Assembly (NCBI GenBank): GCA_023426245.1
Contig: JAFABB010000051.1
Coordinates: 186,001 to 250,000 of the forward strand
DNA from: Bacillota bacterium
Lineage (GTDB): Bacteria; Bacillota; UBA4882; UBA8346
Length of the DNA: 64,000 nt
Reading direction: 5' to 3'
The notes below the pieces were generated by a model. The model was given only the letters and a program-made list of their open reading frames with translations. It searched no databases and had not been told where the DNA came from. Every line of letters begins with the position of its first letter. Within the stretch, counting starts at the first letter, position 1. The position numbers were made by a program, and so were the translations under genes. Of this stretch, positions 43,355 through 54,300 are shown piece by piece.

Positions 43355-44257
43355 ATGGAAACATTTCGAGAGCTAAGGATGGAAGATAAGCCGATGATTG
43401 ACCGGATGCTGCATGAGTTGCAACCCGAAGTCTCCGACTTAACGTTTACAAATTTGTTTATGTGGCAAAAAAGTTATGGCCTTCATGTTTTTTATCATCC
43501 GAGTTTGGATTATTGGTTTTTGTGGTGCAAACCGCCTAAATGGATTCATTTTTTTCTACCCCCTATCGGCGATTGGCACAATCCGGAAAGATTAAAGGAA
43601 GCCGTTCATTTTATGGAAGCGTGGGCCAGGGACGAAAAATTCCCCTTTTTGATGCGGCGCACCCCAAAAGTTTTGGCTGAGGGTATGAGCAAGGCGGATC
43701 CTGATCTCCAGATTGAAGAGGATCGGAACACGGCCGATTATTTATACAGTTCCAGTGAATTGATTAACCTGGCGGGGCGGAAATTTCACGGCAAGCGCAA
43801 TCATTTAAATCAGTTTTTACGGAAGTACCAGTGGGAATATTTGCCGATGGACCCCGGGCTCGCTGCGGAGTGTCTGCATTTACAGGCCGACTGGTTTAAT
43901 TTGACTTCCAAAGCGGACGAGGAATCATTCGAGGAAAATGAAGCCATGGCTTTGGTGCTGTCCAATTTTGAAGCCCTGAAAATCATTGGCGGGGTCATCA
44001 AGGTTGACGGTAAAATATCAGCCTTGGCTGTGGGTGAAGAATTAAATGCCAATACGGCGGTGATCCATATCGAAAAGGCCAACACCGAGTTTGACGGGAT
44101 GTTTCCCGCCATCAACCAGCAATTTGCCGCCAACTGCTGGAGCGGATACGAATTTTTAAACAGGGAAGAAGATATGGGACTGGAAGGACTCCGGAAAGCC
44201 AAATTATCCTATAATCCGGTCAGGCTGGTGGAAAAGTTCTGTGTGAAAGAGAAGTAG
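43355..44257 (+). CDS. DUF2156-family protein (GNAT-fold, MprF C-terminal-like)
   Basis: 300-residue cytoplasmic protein related to the catalytic domain of phosphatidylglycerol lysyltransferases (DUF2156), but without membrane helices. Signature segments are DLTFTNLFMWQKSYGLHV, DYLYSSSELINLAGRKFHGKRNHLNQFLRKYQWEY, and the GNAT-like ALAVGEELNANTAVIHIEKAN and EDMGLEGLRKAKLSYNPVRLVEKF near the end. Stand-alone members are common in Clostridia; their acceptor is unknown. No ribosome-binding site stronger than GGGTG stands before the ATG at 43355. Monocistronic. Confidence 0.88.
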   Translation: METFRELRMEDKPMIDRMLHELQPEVSDLTFTNLFMWQKSYGLHVFYHPSLDYWFLWCKPPKWIHFFLPPIGDWHNPERLKEAVHFMEAWARDEKFPFLMRRTPKVLAEGMSKADPDLQIEEDRNTADYLYSSSELINLAGRKFHGKRNHLNQFLRKYQWEYLPMDPGLAAECLHLQADWFNLTSKADEESFEENEAMALVLSNFEALKIIGGVIKVDGKISALAVGEELNANTAVIHIEKANTEFDGMFPAINQQFAANCWSGYEFLNREEDMGLEGLRKAKLSYNPVRLVEKFCVKEK

Positions 44258-44711
44258 GACCGGTATTGGTATTTACAACCAAAGAAAAGATCCCAGGCTG
44301 GACTTGGCGGTCTTTTTTATTTGGTTAATGGTCAAAACTGTGAGGGAAATAATTCATTGAATAATGGAAAGAATGATTTCTGTGATAAAAGAGTGAATCG
44401 GTAAAATCCTGAGCCGACGATGAACCACGAAACCTACGAAAGGGCACGAAAAGAGGATGGCCGGAGAGGTGGGGCTTTGATTTCGAAAATCCGTTAAATC
44501 CGGCGCTCTTGAAAATAGCGATCAATCCGTGGAATCCTGGTCAAAATTGTTGATGAAGATGAATCTTGCTGTTTTTGGGGATAAAAATTGGCCGATTTGT
44601 CTTAAAGTAGTTTAAAATCATAATGTATGCTCTCAAAGGATAAACCGGATTAAAGAATTGCCGTATAGACGCCACAAGATTTCAAAGGGCGTTTTTTTAT
44701 GTCTTGAAAAG

Positions 44712-44728
44712 GGGGCTGTCCCAAAAGC
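44712..44728 (+). mobile_element. Possible IS1182-type terminal repeat relic
   Basis: GGGGGCTGTCCCAAAAG matches the general form of IS1182-family ends. No transposase or second end is seen within 1 kb, so only a fragment could remain. Confidence 0.3.
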
Positions 44729-45119
44729 ATGAAGTTGTTAAAAATTATTAATCCAGAATATGCTATCCGATTGCGGTTTTTGTCAATCCCGGATGAAAAA
44801 ATCGTGAATTTCAGCCCCAATAAAAAGAACATAGACAACAGTACTGTAAGCAAAAACAGGCAATGTGCTTTTGACGCCGGAAAAGCGGGACAAGACGGGA
44901 GCTTGGGTTGAGAGGGAGCAAGCACTCCGCACGGGCTGGAGGTTTTTCAAGGCATGGTTGCCGCAATTCTATAATAATTATTAACGGTAACGAATATTTA
45001 AGTAATTAAAATATTTTTAGAGGAAAACAAAATATTATGGCGAATTTTTTTTAAATTGATTTTCGAAGGAGTGTGCAAACTTGGTTTGCAGTCAAAGTAA
45101 AAAGAACATCAATCCAATG

Positions 45120-45153
45120 GACCTGGCCCGATGAGGGCCGGGTCTTTCTATTT
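45120..45153 (+). terminator. Terminator-like hairpin in the leader of the giant protein gene
   Basis: GACCTGGCCC / GGGCCGGGTC stem with loop GATGA, followed by TTTCTATTT. It stands 165 bases before the giant gene and is preceded by a smaller GCAAAC/GTTTGC hairpin. It may end a short leader transcript or act as an attenuator. Confidence 0.6.
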
Positions 45154-45317
45154 CATTCGTCAAAATTCGACAAAATTTGTGATATTTTGACATTTGTTGT
45201 GCAAGTCTCTGAAAATAATTCAAAGGGAATGAAATATAATTTTTTAGTTGCTTGAGTGAACCAGGAATTCGCTGCTTTTGGATGATATAGATAAATAAAG
45301 CTGGGTTTGGGGGAATT

Positions 45318-48300
45318 ATGATGAAAAAAAAATTATTGGTTTTTGGAATGGGAATGTTACTTCTAACCTGGATACTTGGAAATACATTCGCCCAGAAGGC
45401 CGAGAAAACGAGCGCGTTTGAAAGATTACAGGCGGCTATAGGGAAAATGGAACCCAAGAATGAGCTGATCAAACAACGTACCCTTAACCGGCGCGTTTTT
45501 AAAAAGAAAGACGGGAAAATTGTCAGCTTTATTACAACCGACCCCTTAAATTATCTGGATGACGATAATCAATGGAATCCTATCGATGTGAAGTTAATTT
45601 CGGAAGCTCAAGTAAAATCGAATAAAAAAGGCAAAACCGGTATTGCCGATCGATTTCCCCATCATGTCCTGAAGAATTCGATTAAGGCCCGTTTTAGCAA
45701 TCAATCCGATGGCGGAGTGCAATTAGAGTATAAAAAACATGCTATCGAATTTGTATTGGGACATAAGAACAAACGCCAGGCATCCATCGATAATAATAAG
45801 ATCCAATATAAAAAGGTCTTTGATAACGGTGATCTGGTCTATACAATCCTTCCAGGAAAGGTTAAAGATGAGATCATCTTTTATTCCCTCCCCAAAACTC
45901 CGGTTATCACTTATAAGGTCACGATGTCCGAGAAGTTGGTTCCCCAAACCGGGCCGGAGGGTTCAGTCAATTTAACCGATAGTACGGGGAATGCCATCTT
46001 CCAGCTGTTACCGGCTGAGATGTTCGAAAAAGCGGATCAAAGCCAAAGCAAAATTGTGGAAACTAAGTTTCACTGGGAGAAAAATGAGCTTTACTGCGAT
46101 ATGATCCTGGATATGAGCTGGTTGAAGGACAAAAGACGGCATTATCCGGTGGTGGTGGATCCGATCGTAAGCCCGGCTCCGACCAGTAGTGGAAAGACTA
46201 AAAACCGCACCTTAATCCATTGTCCGGAAAACTATGGCGAGATTAAATGTACAATCGACCTTGATGGTCCCGGATGGCACGGCCATTTATCGGATTATGA
46301 AAATGCCCGGGTTTATTTTAAAGATCGAACTTCCGGTCAAGTTTATTTGAATTATGATGACATTAATGATTATCATCCCGGATCTTGTGAAGTGAATATG
46401 ATTGCTAATCATGACTATGAAGTTTATCTTTACGGCGGGAGAGCCAGACATGATCTTGACGGCGCCAAATACAACGGTTATGCATGGGCCATGCTCGAAT
46501 ACGGCGGTTTAAAAGACTTTGAAAATGGCCATCTTTTTTCCGACTTGCCGGATGGCTACCATTTTACCGGTATCAACACTTATGTTGTTATAAAAAATAT
46601 CTATCTTAAATATCCCCAAACCATTCATTATAAATATAGCCGCGAGTCCTCCAAGGGAGATATATCCGATCCGGTGATCCCGTATTTTCGAATCAGTCCG
46701 GGGCCTAATTTGGGTTTGGGCAGCGGTGACATCCAATTGAACCCGGGATATTATCAATTGGAACTTAGCCCATCCAACCGTGAGCATTACCAGGCGGAAT
46801 TGGAATTTCCTTTGGGCACCGGATATTATGAAAAAAAGATTGTCTTACGAACCGATCCCGGATCCATCGAATCTACCTTTACACTGCCCTCCAGCCGGGA
46901 AGTTCTCATGGAGTATCAGACCATTCGCAATGGAGATCCAAGCAGCCAAGCTTATCCCCAGATTAAAATCGCTTCAGGTTCGGAAATCAAATTCTTGAAG
47001 AACTTTGCGCTTGACTATTGGAATGTTTATGACGGCGGCGATAAAGTTTATCTGGAAAAAGATAAACTCTACACCTTAACCGTGAGCCGCGGCAAATCCG
47101 GCGGTAACGGATGGGGCGAGGTTTATTTGGATTTCTTCTTTCCGCTCAATAAATTTTGCCGGGCCCAAGACATCCAGCTTGTTGATAAGAATGGCCAAAC
47201 GGCCGGATCCTATGCCGGCGACGACTATCAACTGCGTTTCAATTACCAGGACGACCCTTCGGAAAATCATACCTTAAAGTCATATACTTTAATGATCAAT
47301 GATACACAATACCAGTTTAACAATGTCAACGCCGGAAACGGCTGGGTAACCATTCCATACTCGATCAAAGATTTCAAGCTTCATTCCGGAGTCACTTTTC
47401 ATTGTAGCGTGAAAGTTTATGACGGGTTTGACTTTGCCGACTCCGCTCTGGGGAATTTCACTGTGGATACGACTCCACCGGAGATCCAGAGTTTCAGTGG
47501 CGAAGTGGTTGCAGAAAATGGCGTCAACAATATCAATCTCCTGTTACAAGCCCAAGATAAATTAAGTTCCCTGCAAAGAGGCGAACTCTCCTGGAAGATT
47601 AACGGTGAAGCGGCGGGATCCCGCTCCTGGACCAATCAGTCTCAGAAAGAGACGTTGAGTGATCTACCGGATAGCGCAAAAGTGGATGTCAGCTTCACAG
47701 TCACCGATCAAGTCAACAACAGCCAAACATTGACCAAGACTTTTTATACCAAGCCGGAAGAGTCGAATCTGGTTGCTCCCAAGGATATCTATACCACCAA
47801 GCCGGGTAAATACCACCCGACCCTGAAATTTGCCAAGACCCATGCCGGCGAATACCGGATTCAACGTTACCTCCGGCGGGAGGCTCAATCGGACTTACTG
47901 GAATATGATACCGGATACATGGATGCCAGTACTCTATCTACAGTTACTGTTCTACCGCCGGGTTTGAATATCGTCAGCCCTGTCAGCGGAACCAGTTTCG
48001 GCCGGCCGGCTTATATCACTTTGACCGCATTTACCGACAGTGACACCCCCATGTATCAAGTGGAGTTTTATGCCAACGGTCAATTCATTGGTCGCGACAC
48101 CAGCAGCCCCTTCCGGTTTCTCTGGAGCAACGTCCCGCCGGGACAATATACTTTAACCGCAGTGGCTACCGATGTGGATGGCTTGTCTCAAACTTCGCCG
48201 CCGGTGACGGTGGAGGTTACGAATATATATCCAACCGTCCGGATCATCACTCCGGTCAGCGGAGATTCATACGCCCAGCCCGGAAACATCTATATTCGGG

Positions 48301-51300
48301 TGGATGCCACCGACAGTGACAGTGAAATCTCCCAAGTGGATTTTTATAACGGGGATCAAATCATCGGCAGTGATACCACCAATCCTTACTCCATGGTTTG
48401 GTATAACATACCGTATGGTGATTATAATCTAACCGCCAAAGCAACGGATAGTGATAATGCCACTTCCACTTCGGATCCGGTGACGGTTCACGTGACCAAT
48501 CAGAAACCGAATGTGGTGATCACCAGTCCGAGTAATGACTTTGTTTATGCCCCACCTGCCAATATCAAGATCGATGCGACGGCTAGTGATAATGACGGAA
48601 CCATCAGCAGGGTGGAGTTTTATGCAAATGATATCTTGAAGGGTTCGGCCACCGGTAGTCCTTACAGCTTTACATGGTCCGGAGCAACAGTCGGAACCTA
48701 TGCCCTAAAGGCGAAAGCGATAGATAACGATGGTGAAGGAACATGGTCCAACCCTGTTTATGTTCAGGTGATAGAAACTCCGGATGATAAATGGTATGGT
48801 CAGATATCCAATGGAATTAGCTGGAGCGATTTACCAATATCAGATAATGTAAACGACTCAGGCGCTCAGGCTTTTTTCCATGTCCATGGGTATAGTGCGG
48901 CGAGATTCACCACCTATTATTGGGTTCCCAGGGATACAACCATAACGAATACGGCTTCACATGATGATGGTTTGACAGTCTATGTTAACGGTGTTCAGGT
49001 ATATTCTTCATCCAGAGCCGGGTCGGGTACATTTACAGTTAAGTTTAATGGCAAACAGTGGAACCAAGTGTACATGACTGCGGATAATAGAGAGGGACAC
49101 ACTTTTGCTCTTTCGTTGAGTCATAACTTTAAGTATTTAATTCAGCAAGCGTTGGGGAGTGACGGCGTAGTCTATATGAGTTCGCGAAGGAATCAGACTA
49201 GCGCCAGTTCCATGAATTTAACGGATAATGAAAGGGTTCTTGCAACCAATCAGGTTCAACAGTCATCCGGGAATCAAAACGCAACGATGAACGGGTCCGG
49301 GACAAACGTCCAGGAATGTTACGCCTTCATGGATTTATTACCGGTAGACTCCCATCAGACTTATGTCTATAAGATTAGTACCCGCAATGGCGATCAGATT
49401 ACCGAAACCACCAGCGAACCGGTGAAGGTGATGAACAACATTCCGGAACTCAATGGGGTGGAACCGAATCCCGGTACCAAGTCTTACAGCAACGGCGCAT
49501 TCAGTATCAGAGTCACCGGAGCCGTGGACTATGATCAGGATCCGCTCCAGTATCATTTCACCATCAATGGTCCGGTAAGTCTGGAATCCAAAGATCCCAA
49601 CCAGAAAGAATTCACTGGGAACAATCTCCCGGATGGCAATTACACCTGGAGCGTCAAGGTTAACGACGGTCTAGGCGGCGAGAGCAGCGTTAACGGCACC
49701 ATGGTAGTAGATAAGGAAATCCCGACTGCTTTATTCAGTATTAACAATAGTAGTTTGTATAGTACAAGCCGGGCAGTTCATTTGAAAGTAAGCGACGCCT
49801 CAAGTAACGTCGATAAGATTCGGATCTCCAACGACAAACTCACCTGGAGTGAATTTATAAGCGGCAATCAGGAAATAGACTGGAACTTGATCGACGGTGA
49901 CGGCCGGAAAGTAGTTTACCTGCAAGCCCATAAAGAAGCAGGGGACAGTTGGGGCCCGGTGGTTGAACGGAGTATTACCCTGGATAGTACAGCCCCGGAA
50001 GTCAGTAACTTATCCATCAGCAACGAAGGAGACACCGGTAAAGTAACCTTCTACTGGGTGGGCGGCAAAGACGCCACCAGCGGTCTGACCGGAAATCTCA
50101 ATATCCAGATCTGGCAAAACGGTGATTGGACTGACTATCAAAACGGTTATCAGGAAAACAAGATCGAAATCCCGGCCAGTGGATATGGCACTCCGGTCAA
50201 GATTAGGGTGCAGCTTTCCGATAACGCCGGGAACCTGTCGGATTGGTCCGCCCCTTCGGAAGGGTTTACCAAAGCCGCGCCGGGGAGATTTGACTTGACA
50301 GCCAGCGGTAGTGGTTACTCGGAGAGTGAAGGCCATTTTCTGAACCTCAAACTCAACGCCGCAGAGGGTGCGGTTCAATATAAAATTGAATGCACCGGGA
50401 ATCCCGGAGGGGGCGATATTGCTTTTGTCAGTGGGGATCTGGTTTACCGGGATAAAGCTTTAATCCCGCATCAAACCTATAAATACCGCATTTTATCCTA
50501 TAACAGCAATGATGAGATCACCATAGGCGATGAGGTGGAGTTTTCCATCACCAACAACTTGCCGTCAAAACCGGTGGGAACAGGCCCTAAGGGGTTGTTG
50601 AACCATCAAGACGGCCTTCAATTTGCCTTTGACCGGATGATAGAGACTCTGGATCCGGATGGGGACTCTTTGGATGTCACTTATCAGCTTAGCACGGATG
50701 GTGAGAACTATAGCGATTTAAGCACCAACATCCCCGGTAATTTAAGGGAGGGAGTGACTTATTGGTGGAAAGCCGTTATTAGCGATAATTATGGCGGGAC
50801 CGTCACCACAGAGCCGGTGGAGTTCAGTATCGATGCTACGCCGCCTACCATTATCGTGGACAACCTTTCTGCGGGATACGCACAGGAACAACGGGTGCGG
50901 ATCAATGTTTCCGATAATAACGGCAGCGGGATTAAGGTTTTGAAGATTAATGGGGTAATAACGACGGATTTAAACAGTGAAGTCGTTTTGAATACCCATG
51001 GCGCCAATGATTTGTTGGTCGAAGCCACTGACCAGGCGGGGAATTCAGCCGTTTTCTCCCATACATACTATGTTGATCGGGAACCGCCTGTTTGCAGTGA
51101 CATTCATTTTGGATTACCCGACCGGAACGGTATTTATCTGGCAAGCAGCAACATCATTCCGGTAATTTGGCAGGCGGGGGATCCGGAATCAGGCGTAGCC
51201 AAATTCAAATACAGCTGGTCAAACAACCCCAATACCGTTCAGGAAGCCGGCAATGTTAGTGTTATTGGAGAAGGGCTCTATCAGGCCGATGTTCTCGGTA

Positions 51301-54300
51301 GTTTCACCGATGGCCAAATCTATTATCTCAATCTCCAGGCTGAAAATTATCTAGGCCTTACCGGTTGGCCGGTAACAAGTCTGCCGGTACTCTATGATCA
51401 TACCGGCCCTTTGCTTACCATCGGCTCAATTTCGAGCGGGACATTGTTTAACGGTCTTCGATATCTTCAGTCAATTCAACAAATAAGCATTACTGTGAAT
51501 GCAGCCGACCCGCATACCGGGATTAGCAGGACGGAATACGCCCTGGTGGAGACCGCGGCCAACGATAGCAACACCTTATGGTATGACTCTTTGGATCGTT
51601 TAAAAGAAAACTGCCAAGTAAACAATGGCAAGATATACTACTTAGCAGTACGGGTTATTAACGGAACAAATCTCATGACTACGGCTTATTCCGAACCATT
51701 CATTATCGATGGTTCGGAGCCGGTATTAACCCTCACCGCTCAAAACGAACAGCAAGACAGGCAGACCTATCTGGCGCAAGTAGCAGTGTCGGATCCCGAT
51801 ACAATGGTGGTTCAACTGGAATACGGCATCGGTAACGAACCCGGCAAGGCTAATCTCTCAAAAGGATTACCTGGAGCGGATGCCAATGGGTGGTTTACCA
51901 TCGACTATCCCGGCAGCTTTATGGAACTCCGCAATTATGCCAATATACCCTTGGAAACTGTTTATTATGTGACGGTGAAAGCAATTAATATTGCAGGAGT
52001 TACGGCGATTAAGACTTCAAACGGCACTAAAGTCATAGGCGGCAATTGCCCGGTGGTTCGCGATGATGGAAACTATACCTCGGATAATACCCGATTATAC
52101 TTTGAATGGAGTTTCCCCGACAATACCCGGTCCATTCGGGAATTTCAATACAAGATCCGGACTGCAGACGGAACCATCGTTCGCGATTGGCAGAGCGCTG
52201 CCGGAGCTCAAACGCTCCTGGTTGAGGGCCTTGCTTTGACAAACAACACCCGCTATTATTGCGAAATACAAGCTATATTTGAAGACGGAAGCGTCTCCGG
52301 GACCGGAATCAGCGACGGTATCCTAGTTGACACCACTTTGCCGGAGATCGCGGCATTCACTGTACCGCAGTATGCCAACGGCGAAGGTATTGATCTCACT
52401 TGGGAAGCTAACGATCCGGAATCCGGAGTCAAGGGTTATGCCGGAGTCGGAGTGAATCCCGGAGAGACCGGAGTCACTAAAGGGTGGATTTACCTTGGAA
52501 ACATGAAGCGGTTCAGGATCACTCACGATACGGCCGGACAAGCCATCGAATTCACCCATAACCAAAAGTATTATTTGACCCTGATGGTTCAAAACGGAGC
52601 AGGCGCCACCATTCAACAGATTGGTTCACCGGTGCTCATCGACTCGACTCCCCCGGAACCGCCGGTGGTGATCGATGAAGGAAAGTATAGCAACAGGAAT
52701 GATCAACTAAAATTCAGCTGGAAGTGGCCGATTGGCGATCCGGAATCCGGGATTCGGGAATACCAGTTTTGTTTAACCCCTCAGCCTGCACTCAGCGGCG
52801 GCGAACAATGGTATCCGGCTGAACTGGCAAAAGAAATCCTGCGTACTGATTTGGAATTGGTACAAGGCGCCAGCTATTATCTGGCGGTGAAAGCAATTAA
52901 CAATGCCGGTGCCGAGAGTGTCGGATTCAGCGATGGAATTTTAATTGATACGACTGCGCCAACTCCGCCGGTGGTCGTGGATCACGGTGATTACTCTCTT
53001 TCCAATAGCGCGCTTAAAGTTAGTATGGTTGCCAGCGATGCTGAGTCGGGGATAGCCGGCTATACCCTCTCATTGGGTACCATCGATAACCTGGCCGGAG
53101 TGATTCAAAACCGGACCGTATTGTCAGGTACCGGCCAGGAAGATTTATCCTTGGATGGCCTGAACCTAAAAGACGGCGGGATCTATTACTTTACCATATC
53201 CGCCACGGACAATGCGGGCAACGAATCAATGCAAAGCGCCAGCGACGGTGTGATGATTGATTCCAAATCACCGGAAGTTCAATCCGTTACCGTGCAGGGA
53301 AAATATTTGGCTGATTCCAGCCGGCTGGTCTTCGACTGGACCGCCAAGCCCGCTCCATCAGGGATTATTGATGCCCAGTACGCAATCAGCAACGATCCGA
53401 ATGGTACCAACCTAACCTGGCAATCGGCGGATCTCTCCGGTAGTCAGATTGTGACCGGTTTGAGTTTGGAAGAGGGAAAGACTTACTATGTGTTTGTGCG
53501 GATCCAAAACCGGGCTTTGGCTGAGAATACTCCTCAAACTTGGTCGGTGGCCGTCCGATCGAATCCAGTGGTAATCGATAAGACTCCGCCGGAGATATTA
53601 AATGTCCACGCCCCGGAATTCATGAGCAAGCATTTTCTGTTGCAATGGGAGGCCCGGGATGGGGTATCCGGTATCGCCGAATACCGTTACGCCGTGGGCA
53701 GCTATCGCGGGGGCACGGATGTCACCGACGGCTGGATTTCGGTGGTCACTGATAAAGCTAACTATAGTAAGTACCGGGATGACTTAGCGCTGTTGGACAA
53801 TCATGCTTATTATATTTCGTTGATTGCTAAAAACGGGGCCGGGCTTTGGTCCGGGATCTATAAGAGCGAGGCGATTAAAACCGATCTGACGCCTCCGGTG
53901 GTTTCCAAATTGTTTTATGGGTCTCAATATCTTAATATCAAAGACAAAAAAGACGGTATCCGTATTGAATGGACCGCCAATGATGAACAATCCGGAATCG
54001 GAGCTTACCGCATAAAACTGGTCAGCGCGAAAGATAATCAAGATTTGGAAACGGCGGTAACCTTAACCAATCAAACCAACGGGAATATTAATCTGACCGA
54101 TCTAAACGTCAGGGATGGCGAAATTTGTTATATCGCTTTTCAGGCTCAAAACCAATTGGGGCAATGGTCCAAAGTCAGTTATACCGAGGCTGTCCGGGTC
54201 GATCTAACGGCTCCTACGGTTACTGTCGTCAATGCCCGGCCGGAGATGGTCATCAATGAGGGCCGGTTGCAAATCGCTTATATAGTGTCGGAGACCAGCA

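Larger units (their letters stand above)
44258..45317. other. Kilobase of non-coding, repeat-relic DNA
   Basis: No gene supported. From about 44414 it carries CACGAAA-type short repeats (CACGAAACCTACGAAAGG...CACGAAAAG) and decayed AATCCGTTAAATCC / AATCCGTGGAATCCTGG copies resembling the repeats at 55.4 kb. At 44712 GGGGGCTGTCCCAAAAG looks like the terminal inverted repeat of IS1182-type elements, followed by sequence that may be IS relic. At 45075-45089 there is a GCAAAC/GTTTGC hairpin, and at 45120 a terminator-like hairpin. The remaining AT-rich DNA is featureless. Confidence 0.5.

Noticed and set aside
44650..44925. 91-codon minus-strand frame and 60-codon plus-strand frame in the repeat-relic gap
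   Set aside because: The two overlap on opposite strands over the possible IS relic, lack ribosome-binding sites and show no family resemblance.
45061..45150. Known riboswitch (for example c-di-GMP type) before the giant gene
   Set aside because: Hairpins are present, but I cannot match the conserved core of any riboswitch class I know.
47965..48780. Tandem DNA repeat in the giant gene
   Set aside because: The three modules are similar at protein level only; they are diverged Ig domains, not a DNA-level satellite.
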